From Caprimulgus europaeus (Eukaryota > Chordata > Aves > Caprimulgiformes > Caprimulgidae), in contig OU015525.1 of NCBI GenBank assembly GCA_907165065.1, forward strand, positions 48,471,037 through 48,535,036: 64,000 nt of DNA, written 5' to 3'. The notes below the pieces were generated by a model. It was not told where the DNA came from. It did no database searches and saw only the letters and a list, made by a program, of their open reading frames with translations. Both the position numbers and the translations under genes were made by a program. Positions 1-12,800 of this stretch are shown in pieces. The first letter of the stretch is position 1. The number at the start of each line of letters is the position of its first letter.

Positions 1-996
1 TAGTAACTTCCAGCAACTAGAACAGGAACATCTTCAACCTGTGCAGTTCATGGCAGAAAGAACATGCACCTACAGCCTCACTCTGCAGCACCAGCAGCAG
101 GTACAAGACCACATGCATTCTGTTTCCTAATCATATCTATCACCTCTGCTTCTGACATATACCTCTGTCCCTCTGTATGCTGTGGCCATCTCAGAATCTC
201 TGTAGGTACAACAAGAACAGAGATGTCTAGGCCTGGCATTCATTTCTGCTGTTTCTACTTTTATGGCAGTGGAAAAGAGATGCTGAGCACTAGAAGTGGA
301 CCACCATAGAAGCCATGCATTCATTTTTCTCATAGTCATAATGTTTTGGATTTTGATTTTGTTATTTTTCCCAGCTAGGCAAAATCAAGCCTGATCACCT
401 GGGATAGAATCCCCCACTGAAATGACAAAGAGTCATCAGTAGGCACAGACATGGTTCTCTCCTGCAAGTGGCTTGCCTAAAAGCTCTGTTTGTGTTACTG
501 CAGCATTGTGCTGAGCTTTCTAGCTTTGCAATACCAGCATATCAGGTACCACATTTCTCTGTCGGTGTTGAACCAGTTTCTTAATATATGCTTATGGGCT
601 GCTTCAAGCTTGACATCTAGAGGCACAAAAGTTGTCTTGAATTTCTTCTGGCAGTGTGATACTATTTTGCTAGTGGATAACTTCTGACTGCAAAAGTTTG
701 TGCCAAAACACACTACAGAGTGCTTGAGAAAATCTAGGTACCTCATAACAGAAGCCAAAACAGCCAATATACTTTTCAATGTAATTGCAGCCTACTCAGG
801 CTTAGGGCAATGTGGCATGAAACTTTGGGCAAATGCATGTATCTTCAGTTTTACCTCTTCAGGGGCTGAGGTATTTAATATGTTGTAAAATGCAGTTAAA
901 ATCTGTTTAGGATTCACTGCCCAGAACCTTGTCCCAGGCGGATCATGGCACTCCTTTTTTTTTTTTTTTTTTGACAGCTGATCAGAAAAGGAGCAT
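1..996. other. Non-coding stretch, nothing recognised
   Basis: Mixed-composition DNA with stop codons in all frames. The short open frames on both strands look random. An 18-base or longer T run (from about 955) precedes the CR1 fragment that follows. Confidence 0.6.
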
Positions 997-1049
997 GTTG
1001 GACTCTATGATCTTAAAGGTCTTTTCCAACCAAAATGTTTCTATGATTT
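997..1049 (+). mobile_element. CR1 LINE, extreme 3' end fragment
   Basis: Matches the conserved CR1 tail: a GTTGGACT-type start, then GATCTTAAAGGTCTTTTCCAA, ending in the TTCTATGATT terminal motif. Only about 50 bases survive, typical of severe 5' truncation. It is the most common avian LINE family. Confidence 0.85.
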
Positions 1050-1342
1050 CCACAGCTAAGGCTGCCCTTGGATGGAAGACTCTGCAAGAGGGAGATCCAA
1101 CTCAATGACCCTCATCGTTCAGGCTCCCTTCCACTGGAAATGAAAGAGGAGGTTGAATTCCCCTGAACAAAGGAGGGCAGAGAACTGGAGACTTCACAGC
1201 ACATGTCCATAGCACTGCCACTTGGTCTCCTCTGTCCTGGGCAGAGCAGGGTTTGGGTCTGTGCACCAGCCTGAGTAAAAGCCAGGCCTTGCTTTAGGGG
1301 TGGCTGTGTATAGTTGCATAACACTGAAGCAATCACTGCAGA

Positions 1343-1364
1343 CACTTACACTGAAGTGTAAGTG
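1343..1364. repeat. Perfect inverted repeat, 10-bp arms
   Basis: CACTTACACT and AGTGTAAGTG are exact reverse complements separated by two bases. No surrounding element is recognised. Confidence 0.85.
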
Positions 1365-1985
1365 CTTATAGCACTTAAAGCTCCCTGAATGATCTCTGCA
1401 CAATTGTAAGCTATATAAACACTTTTTTTCTTTTTCTTTTTTTTTTGTGTGTGAAAGTCCAAGCTATTTGTGCCTATCTTCAGTTGCCCAGAGCTTACTG
1501 AGACACAAAGCCTAAAGAATTTTAAGCACTACTACAACATACTATTCCTCATTAAATTCTGTCCTTCCACACCCACATCCCCTCACCTCACAGTATTAGG
1601 TGCCGCTCCTACCCTGCAGCACAAAGCCATCAGCCCCGAGAAGTGATGATAGCCTATTTCAGACTGCAGCACTGCTGTGAACAAGGTGCTCAAGTATGAT
1701 ACATTATCCCTCCAAGGCCAAAAATATCACCTCTGCGATGCTCCTAAACTCTGAGTTAGGTGAGGTTGACACCACAGCCCAGGTTTCTCATGTGATAGAA
1801 CATTATGCTCCTAACCAAAAAATCAAGACTGCTTATAAATACAAGACACTGGTGCTTATTACACTTTGCGTCACTCTGTGCACAATTTATGTGATATCCA
1901 ATGTGGGTAGAACAGTTTGTAGCTCAGAATACCTCTCCAATAAGCTTTTATACATATCACATAATTTGGTTAATTAGCACTAGCT

Positions 1986-2129
1986 AGTGGAAGCTCCATT
2001 ATGAACTAGTACATTTTGCAAATTAACGACTATGAGACTAAGGACTACCAAATAGTGTGGAGTGGAAGCTCCATTATGAACTAGTACATTTTGCAAATTA
2101 ACGACTATGAGACTAAGGACTACCAAATA
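1986..2129. repeat. Recent tandem duplication, period 75
   Basis: Bases 1986-2054 recur without any change at 2061-2129. The six bases between the copies complete the 75-base unit. A perfect 69-base match in otherwise unconstrained DNA implies a very recent duplication or an assembly artefact. Confidence 0.95.
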
Positions 2130-5100
2130 AACCAGCAAAGGATGCTTCACCAGACATTAGATTTATTTCCTTGACAGGTGTATAGTTTTAATGTATTTAC
2201 TGAAGTGATTCTCAGTATAAACTTAAAAGTTTTATATATTTATGATGACAAAAAAAATTCTGTGATAAAAACCCAAACTGATCCACCAAAATGGAATTCC
2301 ATTACCACGGTCTCCTATAAAGCCAAATTACAAAATAAAGGGATGCCTGCCACTGCCTGGGCAATAAAAGACAAATTTATTTTAAACCAGGTTTTTCTGC
2401 CCTGTCACGTCAATGACCTGTACCGTATCTCATGCCATTCAAATGCTTAAATAAAGGTGTAAGCAGGTACTTCCATGACAGCAATCACTTCTCTCTGACT
2501 CTGTGTTTATAAAATTGTAGGCACCTGAAATATGATTCTTCTAAGACTTCATTTGAACTCAAAGTTCCCCCCTGCACATACAACCAAGATGAATCTTCCT
2601 CCAAGCAGAATGCACTTGCTAGTCCTATCAGAGAGCAGCACCGCACAAAACTGCTGGGAACAACCTGAAGAGTGTTTTATCCAATTGCAGCTGCCTGGGG
2701 TCAATGAAGAAGATATTAGCTTTATTTTTAGCTTGCTTTTATAGTCTGATTGCATTTTCCATATAATAATCCAGTAGAGGTTCTCCTCTCTGTTGCTTTG
2801 GGTTTCTTTTTAAACATCAGGTTGGCCACATTATTAATTAACAAGATCTTAATAAATCATTGACTGATTAATGTGAATCAGAAGAATCAAACACCGGCAT
2901 CCCTTTACTAATTTTTTTCATAGTTTCTTAATAGAAACTCTAGGATGTTCATCACTGAAGTACCCCAGCACCTCTCAAATAGTAAAGAATTTGGTCTCGT
3001 GATAACGATAAGTGGAAAAGTGATGTAAAAGGAGGCTAACAAGTAAGGAGCAGAAGAAAGATCAATTCAAAAACTTGCTTGCAGTCTCAAAAGAAACTAG
3101 TAGCATCAATGCCAAGGCATAGTAGGCTGTTTATCAGTTGGTCTTACCTGATGACTCTTTGCAGTCCTTCAATAGTCTTGGGTTTAGTTTTTAGTTTAGA
3201 TTGGAAGACCATTGAAAGAGGAAGAGGTTGCAAATGAAAATCAAGACCCAAACTTGCTTGCAGTTTGGCTTTTGATAGCAGATACCAAACATATATTTGC
3301 TTTTATGTAAAGCTGGAGTCCCTGCTTGGAAAAATCTATGCTATGATATTTTTAATAATGCTAGCAGTAAGGGTCAGAAATCATGAAGTAGATTTTGAAA
3401 AATCACAAGATTAGTGTAAAAAGTATAGGAATGTTTTAAAATACTCTTTTTTGTTTTCATTTTTTTCTTTATTCTCACTTGCTCTAAAAAAGTCTTGAAA
3501 TTTGTATGCAAAAAAGTCTTCAGGAGCTGGGTTTTTAAGACAAATGCTCAATGTTGTAAAACTCATGGAAATATTGTTAGAGCTGGTACTGTATTTATTC
3601 AATAGTATTGATTATGCAGGGAGATTAGTTCTATCAACTCAAAGGGTTATGCCTCATAGAGCCTGGTGGCAGGCAAATATGAAGATATTAGACAGAATTT
3701 CAATAATATTGAGTTGTCAGCTTTTGAGCCAAGACAGAGGGTTGGATTCCAAAACCATGTTATTGGCCTTGTCAGGTCTTCTCTAGCTATGAACCCAATG
3801 CCCAGAATAAGAGATCAGGATTTGCTAATGCTGTGGGCAAGCAGCCAGATGCTAACGACTCTGTGTTTTGCTCACTGTACCTGGCACCAAAGTTGGGTGA
3901 AAGGAGCTGCTGAGGCAGTGACAGGATGCAGTTGTCTGCACGGAGTGTGCTGATGCCCCCAAGACACTGGTGGGTTAGACAAGGCTGGGGCAACCGGAGG
4001 GTACCTACCCTCATTTGGTCCAACGTATTTAAAAGAGCTGAATGAATAAAGGACAGGACAATATCTAACCAAATAGAAACATGTTCAGACATTTTTTTCC
4101 CCCAACAAAAATGTTTAAAATCCTCTGTTACAACAGGTAATCTTTCTGCCTTTATTTACCAACATACACCTGCCACTGTCTCCATCTCTAATGAGACTCA
4201 TTCAACAAGTTGTTCACCCAACACACATTTTGCTTCCCTGATACTAAAGGCATAGAGTTATTGGCTTTGCAGGACCAACTGTCAAAGCACTGTGCAAACA
4301 GCAAGGAAAGAGAAAACTCATATTGAGAAATACTGTATCTTTTTGTAAAAACATTTCATCAATGCACTTCCCTGTCTTTTCAGTGCATAAAACACATCTA
4401 GTCTCAGTCTTAAAATGGTAGTTTCATCTCTGTTAATTTCCTCTTATACGGGATTTTGTGGTTGGGAACTTTTTGTTCCTCTTTTCAGCCTCTTTTTTAC
4501 TCTTAAGTGTTTTGATCAGAAGCTAGAATACTGAAGCCAGCTGAGAGCGTATGCAAATTCTGCCAAAGCCTTCTGCCCATTTGATTCAATCTTCCCTTTA
4601 ATCCCCGCAATGATCCACGTTAATGGATAAAAAATCTGAGTAGGAGAAAGAAGGAAAAAAAAAAAACCCTTAGGAAGCAATTTTGATTGCTGTGAGGAAG
4701 CACTGGAGGCTCTTGCCCCAGGGAACTCTCCCCAGTTCATTGGAGGCTTTCAGATACCATGGTGATGGGGGACTTTATGAATAACTAGATAGATAAATGG
4801 TAAGTGCTTTTGATCTCTGCTAGACTGTGTTTCATTTTGTCAGCTGAGGAAGAGGCTATTCAAATCTGTCAGCTGTAGGAGGTCAGCCAGGAGAGAGAAA
4901 ATGTCTTCATTACAGCCTTCTGTTCAGCCAGGCCTCCCAGCTGACCTCTGCGCCCAGGCTTGTCAGTCAGACAAGGCAAATTTTCCAACCGAGGGAAGAC
5001 ATTGCTGCGCCAGATTTATCCCCGGTGTCAGAGCTCAGAGGCAGCCGCATGAGGACAAGGAAGACTTCACTTACACAGGGACATGTCCCCCAGAATGGCC

Positions 5101-8100
5101 ACGGGGTTCGGGGGCACCTTCCCCAGTGCAGTTGGGGGGGGGGACCTGAACCTGTTTTCCTCAGCGCTTTCAGTGCCGTGGGGGTGGGAGGGTCCAAAGG
5201 CACACTCGAGCTGAGCTTTTATAGAAGACAGCCTTACTCTGTAGCTAGAAATGCCTAAATATTAATTACATTTTATGCACTGAGTCTTTTCAATCAGCTA
5301 GTCCCCTCTCACAGATCTGATATACATTTCAGGCAATGGAGCTGGAGTTCACTTCAGTTTACATTTCAGGCTGAAAGTTAATTTCTCGTGTTTAAATATT
5401 GTGCTCTGGCTCTGCGGGCACAGCCCCACTGAGGCTTGTGGCAGTACTCAGGAAGGAAACCAGGACAGGTTATCACAATGCAGAGCTCCGTCTAATGGAG
5501 AAGGAAGATCTCAGCTATTCAGGAGGGAGAAGGAGGGCATGTTTTAGCAAGAGGATGCATAAAAAATGAAAGAGGAATTCCAATCCCATTATTTGGTAAT
5601 GGGATTTGTAAACCTCATGTTCACAGGCTGAGATAAACAATATATGCTTCCCGAATTCCTCTTGGAAGAAGAGCTCCTTGCAGCATAGCTAAATTACACA
5701 GTAAGTTATCATTTACAAAGAACGAAAATAGGAAAGGAATCAGCAAAATTAATTTATGTCTAAAGGATTTCTCAGTTTTTGGATTGAAGGCTGAGGAAGC
5801 AGAATCTCCTCCAAAACCACACTCTTAATGGAGATGGTTTTACTGTGTTAGTTCATTTCCAGAAAGCATTATAAAAATGTTCCCTTTACTCAAGCAAGCC
5901 AGGTTTTAATAGTATCAAAGCAAAATATAGTCTGCTATTAGCTTGAAATAATATTAGCATAAATGGAAAAGAGTCAGGACGCTTGAAAAAAATTCCATGT
6001 AAGTGGCCTACTCATTTCACTAGACATCACTGTAGCTGAGAAACTGTGAAATTTCCATAATAATCGAGTGCAGAGAAAAACAAACAGCAATTTTATTGAT
6101 AGGGAAATTACATCCTGTTGCTGAATATAAAACCACAGCTCTGTTCAATGGCCCCTTCACAGCATTGAAAGTGCATATTAATTTGTAAGTGTAAATGAAA
6201 TGTAAATAAAATATTCAGTTTGATCTGGCCACAGAAACTTTCTGATAGTATTTCAGTGTAGGAACCCAGGAGATACATATTTGGATTCCATATCCTAGAC
6301 CCTGAGATAGTGGTATCTGATATCTTTGTGGAAAAGATTTACTCAGCTGGTATGTGGTGTTATACTTGTGACAAAAAGCACAGTACCAACTGGTCAATGC
6401 GAGACACAGGCTTTGGGGGAGAAGGACTCCTTGGGGTTTTTTGTTTGCTTTCTTTTGAAAAGAAGATCCTTCAATACTTTGCAGGAATAATCCCAGATAT
6501 TACTGTTTGAAGTTATACTGCTGCAATGCTTCAGACTGTTACTGTGGTGCTTTTCTTTGCAGTAGGATTGTATTTCCAAGAGGAAGCAAACTGGTTTTTT
6601 TACCAGCTGGGTAGCAGTAAGGAAAGCAGCTGTGGAAAAGGAGTCCAGCTGAGAGGGACCATACCAGTTGTCACCACAGAGACCTGGAGCTGGCAGCAGG
6701 GAGATGGGGCTCTAGAGGCAACGAAGTTGTGGCTGTGGGCTGTACCAGCAGCCTCCAGCTCCTTCAGTCTGCACTGGCAGGGACAAAGTTGCTTTGTTTT
6801 TTTAATGAGCATCTTCCTATCTGAAGTTCATCACTGGTCACCATGAAGTTTGGAAAACCCACTGAGGGTCTGGGGCTCACAAACACACATGAGCTCTCTG
6901 CAGCCCCTGGGTTGCTCTGGTCCCAGAAGCAGCAGCAATCTGGGCTGTAGCAGAAGGGACCCTTCCATCCATCTCAACAGACCTGGTAGAAGCAGATTTC
7001 TTCCTCCTGCCTGGACACATGCCTAGGCACTGAAGGCTGCTCTCCCCATCACTTCCTGCAGCCATAAACACTCCTGTAAAGTAGGTCTGAAGCACTACCC
7101 AGTCAGCACGAAGGTGCTTTACATCCCCTGTGAGCGCTGCCAGGCAGTGAATTATTTCCCCCAGGGCAGTGCCATGGAGAAAAAGGCCCTGAATTTGTGC
7201 CTTTGGCCGCACTCCTGCCAGGTAGCCCCCACAGAGCCCTCCTTGGATGGCTTGTCCCCAAAATGATGTTTGGGGCAGAAAGTTTAGGGGGGGATGGGAG
7301 CAATTGTGTGGCTGCACAAAGCCAGTTGAACAGTTAATGCTTTAACCTTGCGTATAATTTATACAATAAACAAAGTCACATGTTTCTCTAATAATTTAGA
7401 TGTAAGCAAATGTTGATTTATTCAGGAAGGCTACTGCCAGCAGCAAAGCCTGCAGCACTGAAATTTGAATTAAACTAGGACAGAAGCAGGCTAGTCTATA
7501 ATAACATTTGTATAATTTTATTTTTGCCCTTGGCTCAGTTCATTTCCTTCTACAGTAGATGCATGAAATTGGTTCTTCAGCCACCTTTAGCTGATGTTCA
7601 TTGATATTGGGGGTAGGCAGAGAAGCAAGAGAATGTAACCTTTTTAGACTTTGTGTTTGCAATCGTAAGGCCATGAATTCTTAGGTCATTTATGACAATA
7701 ATTTTCTTCTCTGCCTTTCCTTCCCGTATTCTCTCTGAAAAAGCTCCATTTAACTTGGAGAGATGGGTCTTTTCCCCCCGTTTTTTTTCCTGCATGGAGA
7801 CTTCTAGAACAGAGCCTGTTAAACAGATGCAAATGTTGTGTTGTTTTTATTCTTTTATTCAGGCCTGAGGGCATGAAATTTGAGTTCTCTTACTCTGCTT
7901 TCAACATGAAGGAAGGGGACTGTATGATACTTTTAAAATGATGGTGAAAAAAACATGCACTAGTACAGATATCCGGAATGGATCCCTTGGCTTCTCTTCC
8001 AACTTTGCCTTCGAGGAGCAGAAAATATGCTGGGTAACGGGGAAGATGCAGAGCAGCGCAGGGCAGTGATTTCATCAGGGTTTTCTGGTGACAGCAAAAG

Positions 8101-9740
8101 GGGAGCCTCAGGGGATTTACAGTGCCAGAACACAAACATGAACCACTTCATTTTTGTCCAGGGAGCCCACAATAGGTTTCAAAGTGAAGTCAGGGATTCC
8201 TGCTCTGTGAGTGGGGCCTGTTCCCAGGCTGGCAGGCACTGGGCATGGAGGGGAAGCCTGGTGTTACCTGGCTGTGACCCCACAGGCTCTCTCCAGCGCT
8301 GGGTTGATAAGCCCTGGAGATCCTGTTTGAAATGCTCCCAAGGGCATGGTGTTTGCTTTTGCTGAGCCAAGAGGGACACTCTTAGGCTGAGGGGACTTGA
8401 TGGGCAAAGAAGTGAAAGCAAAGCGGAGGCCAGAGAGCAGGGGAGGTGAGGGGAGCTAAGAGCAGTGCTGGCAGAGGAGTGATAATGTCTCTGTCTGGCA
8501 AAGTGACAAAGATCATCTTTTAACTGCAGCCAGGACGAGCAAGACTGTTGCATGGGAATGACTCAAGTTGTTTTTTTTCCAGACGTAAGCCTGGCCAGGT
8601 GCAAAAACATGAATGCCTATCGCAAATTAAGGTAATGGTTGTCTTACACATAACACCCATGTACGTGGTGATTTCATGGCTATGGTATCTCCTAAAGAGT
8701 AACTTCATTTTTGCAATCCTCTAGGTTGCAAAGAAAAGCTTTTTAGCATGAGTCAAGACTAAACCAAGTCCTAGGGCTCAGGAGCTGTCCCTAGCCTTGC
8801 ACATGTACCTGTCCTCAGCATGCTCAGACCCTGAAACCTGTCCGTGGCACTTTCAAAGACCAGGGCAATAAAAGTTTGAGCAGAAACAGCCACCTGATGT
8901 GTTTCAGTAGAGAACTGTGGCTCACTGCAAGGACGGAGAATGCCACCCTCAAGATCCTTCCTTGAAAAAGTAATACACTCCATCTCCTCACCACAGAGGG
9001 ACCATGAAAATGATAGGCACTCTTTGAAGGAGTGTAAAAACTGAAGTGGGACAGTTTTCCAGTCCTAAAACCTAGCAGTATGTGACCTATAGATGCTTTG
9101 AATCTTATGGCCCCTTTTGACCCCTCTTGTACTGTCACATCTGGAAACTATGGGTCATGATATATTCTCCTTCAAACAGCTTTCTCTGACCATGGACCAC
9201 AGTGAAGGGAGGAGAGCCACCTCTGTGTGACAGTAGTGTCCATTCAGCTCTGCCCAGGGCAATACGAGCAGACCTTTGTTCCAGTCCCCACTCCTCTTCC
9301 TCTCCCCACGTGCTGGTTACTGCAAGCAACGGAAGAGCAGGTCAGAGGTAATCCATGTGCCAAAGCATATGAGAAGTAGGAGAAGACTGCAACAGCAGCA
9401 GCCACAGTCTCGCAGGCTGCTCCTCAGGTAGTGCAGCCATGTTCTGCCCCTGACCTGGAGCAAAGTCACGGCTGAATTCTTAGTTCCCTTATTATTAATT
9501 AAAACATCAGAGGAGATCTGCAGCTGGAACTGCAGTTCATTGCTCCTGGACCTCAACCACTGGTTTCCAAATGCACACAGAAGTAGCCACATTTATGCTG
9601 TTAACACTGAACACTTCTGCAGTCAAATAAATAAATATCACCGCATCACATTTAGCTCTGTTAATGCCACATTAAGAATGGCATATGTTTTGACATAACC
9701 ACCCTTTCCACTTTTTTTTTAAAGCCATAAATGAAGCATT
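2130..9740. other. Upstream intergenic DNA, no gene recognised
   Basis: AT-rich non-coding sequence. Open frames of up to about 146 codons on either strand (for example near 6877-7317 and 8179-8553) have no recognisable domain or plausible splice arrangement. Stretches near 5.6-6.2 kb and 7.32-7.58 kb are AT-rich with homeodomain-type TAAT cores and could be conserved enhancers, but this cannot be judged without alignment. A 10-G run lies near 5127-5136. Confidence 0.5.
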
Positions 9741-9800
9741 AAAAGTCACAATCCATCACAGTGACATCAGATCACTGGACTGTGACTTTTATGACATCAG
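9741..9800. promoter_or_regulatory. Candidate regulatory element with long hairpin and two TGACATCAG sites
   Basis: AAAAGTCACA (9741-9750) and TGTGACTTTT (9781-9790) are perfect inverted arms, with AGTGA/TCACT pairing inside. TGACATCAG, a CRE/AP-1-like sequence, occurs both inside the hairpin and directly after it. Function is inferred only from motif density. Confidence 0.35.
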
Positions 9801-12800
9801 AGCAATTGATTATATGACTCTTTTATGTGTAACTTGCTATGCAATGATTGCTCTTCTCTCCATATATTGCATCCTAACATCGTGGAAAAATCTCAAGAGA
9901 TAAAAAGGAATCACTGTGAAGCAGTGAAGTACAGTAGTTACAGAACTGACATAAAACTGTCATAAAAATTGTAGAAACAAAAATGTCTTTAAAGATGGCA
10001 ATGTTCCATTATGGGTCCCTAGCTAATGGTCTGTAGTTGCCCTATGCATACCTGACTATATTTACTGCTTCTGGATATTTCTGTACCTTTATCACAGAAG
10101 CTTGTATGGTTACCAAGACATGCAGGGTTGTTACCTGCATACTGTAAGTCCTCTTAACCCATTATGCTACCTCTAACAAGTCAAGTGCTGTTTGTACCAG
10201 GCTAAATTCAGAGCATGTTTTCTAGTAGCACTGTATGCCCCCCCCTCCCCCATCTCAAAAAAAAAAAAGGTGACAGAGAGGTATAGAGGTATAAGCTGCT
10301 TGTCACCATAAAAATGCTGAAAGAAAACAGATACTCTGTAGTGCTTATAAAGAAAGGTGGTGTTAAAATTAGATTCAAGGCACAGAATAAGTAGCTGTTT
10401 CCTGCTGAGAAGTGACATGGAAAGCTCTGCCCAGAAGACAGAGTTCCAACTGGATTTTTTACTATAAAACCGTATGTGCCTGAGCCCAGTTAACACGCAA
10501 GGTGCTGGGCCACGTAGCTATGTCTTTTCTTCTGCTTTCCAGGTTATCCACACAAGGTTACTAGTGCGAATGATGATCAAGCCAGTGTTTCTTTCTTAGA
10601 TACAAATATGGCCTCTGTTGCTCTGTGGAAGGATAAGCCCCAACAAGCAATGTTAAATGCTCTTTTTTTTTTCTTTCCCTTTTTTTAATCTCAAGGCAAT
10701 TTAATGTAAGGAAAGAGGTGCTACAGTCTTAGGAAAGGTGTAAGACATCTGAGAAGTTTATGCCTAGGGGTTCTGAAAGAGGAGCTCTGGCAAATCTTGC
10801 CATGCCTCTGCAGATGTTCCTGTCCCCGTCTCTCCACCACTGCTCCTCCTCCCTGCCTCTGAGCAGGAGCACAGAAAGCATCATGAGCCAGCACCCTCCC
10901 TGCTTCAGCTGCCTCTAGGGGATAAGGATGGACGTACACCACTGCATCAGCCCCCACAGAGACACAGAGACATGGACAGACATCTGTCCTGCTACTTCTG
11001 CTCCTGCAAGGGATGACCTCTGGCAGAGGAGAGGGGCCAGTGACCAGAGCAAGGGCTGTTATCCCCTGAGCAACTGCAGCTGTTGCTGCTATAGATGTGA
11101 GTGGGTGCCTATAGTTCCTTTCCCAGGTCATCTGCCTCACTATAGCAATACAGCAGCTTCATGAAATACGTTAAAATACTTTGTAATCCTTAAACAAAAG
11201 GTGCTAGAGAAAACATATATTTATAATAAAAATTCCATGGTGAGTGTGTCAAGATCCTCTAGTCACCCTTCAGAAATGATGCAGTGTGAGGAAAGCAGCA
11301 CCTCTGGCTGGCTTTCTTCAGCCCCACTAGCATGCACACGCATAGATGTACTCATACGTGGGAACTCCAAACCGCAGCTGGACAGGTCATTTGCTGAGGG
11401 AAGAAAACACAATCTCTTGGCCCTTCAGCCAAAATTGTCAAACAGGGAAAGCTGCAGTGAGTTCAGCAGCCAAAAAAACAACTTCTATGCATGGTGACAC
11501 CTCTGGGAAAATCCTGATGCTGGTGTGGGAGGTGAGATTCTCCAGCCGCTCCCAGTCTGGCTTGCTAGTCACATGGAGTGGGGACCCAGAGGTGAAATAC
11601 TCCATGCCCTCTTTCTTCTTCCTCTGTCCCTCCTTAATAGGTGCATTTGGCAGGCTGAGAGACAATTTAAGCTATCTAAGATGATGAATGATTAGTAGTT
11701 ATCCCTCTTTCAAGGATCCATACTCTGTTTTATTGGGGTGAGAGGGGAAAAGATGTGTGGCTGAGACCTTTACAAGTGCCCTTTGCAGACTCCAGGGTGA
11801 TTTCAAGGGCAGCTTATGGCACAGGATATTGACAACAACAGAGCCCATCTTGAACACCCACCCCTAACTCACTCTAATTTATATGCAGACCAAGCAGCAA
11901 CATTATTGTTCAGCTGGGGGCATATTTAATTGCTGAATGTTCTGCAGATGTCTTGCAGGCTGTATAGATAAAGGCATTTAAGTTGCTGACTTATAACAGC
12001 ACATCTTTCTTCTTTTAACATAAAAATTCCTACCTTCTTTGATGGATGTGGAATTTTTAGGACTGAAGTCCTGTGCTGGTACTTTAGAATACTTTAGTGA
12101 ATGTTAAACTCCCTGGCACTGTGAGGGAGTACCTGATGCCTTTTCATCAGGAAAAAAATGAGCTTCATTACTGTAAAAGCAGTCCTTTCCTATGGTATAA
12201 AATTGAGGACAGTCCATTATTGTTTCTCTAAACCCAGCAGTATGACTTGTCAGGCTTCAGCCAGACAGCGAAGCAATTGCAGCTTATTTAAATGCAAGCA
12301 GTCTGCTCAGTGCTGAATAAGATGTACATGGAGTGAGGAGCCTTGCCCCAAGGAGGCTCCGACCCAAGGGCAGTCGTGCAAAGCATTGCTGGTGCCAAGG
12401 GTCCAGCACAGCTCCCCTTCACAGCAATGCTGTGAGGTGGCAAGTGATATAGGATCAGGCCCATGAACTTAAAGCTCTCTGGGGAGAGGGGAGAACCGTC
12501 TTGTCTGTCTCTAGTTCATTTCTTATCCTCAAGGACTAAATACTTCATATTGTCTCTTTTTTCATTTTTTTTTTCAAATCCTTCCCAACTTTCAATAATT
12601 ATCAGATTTAAAAAATTTGATATCTCATCTATTGTTTTAATGACGCCTACAATGTCCTCTCTTGCTGGCACCACGCCAGGACACCTCCATCCTAGTGACA
12701 TAGGTGTCTGACAATTTGTCAGAGAGATAGCCATAAGTTAGTCAGAAAACCGGACTCCATTAAAAAAACATAAAAGCTGGGAGGAGGCAACTTGATGTGG

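Noticed and set aside
6877-7317. 146-codon minus-strand frame
   Set aside because: No domain, no CpG or splice context, and an overlapping open frame on the same strand of similar quality. Looks random.
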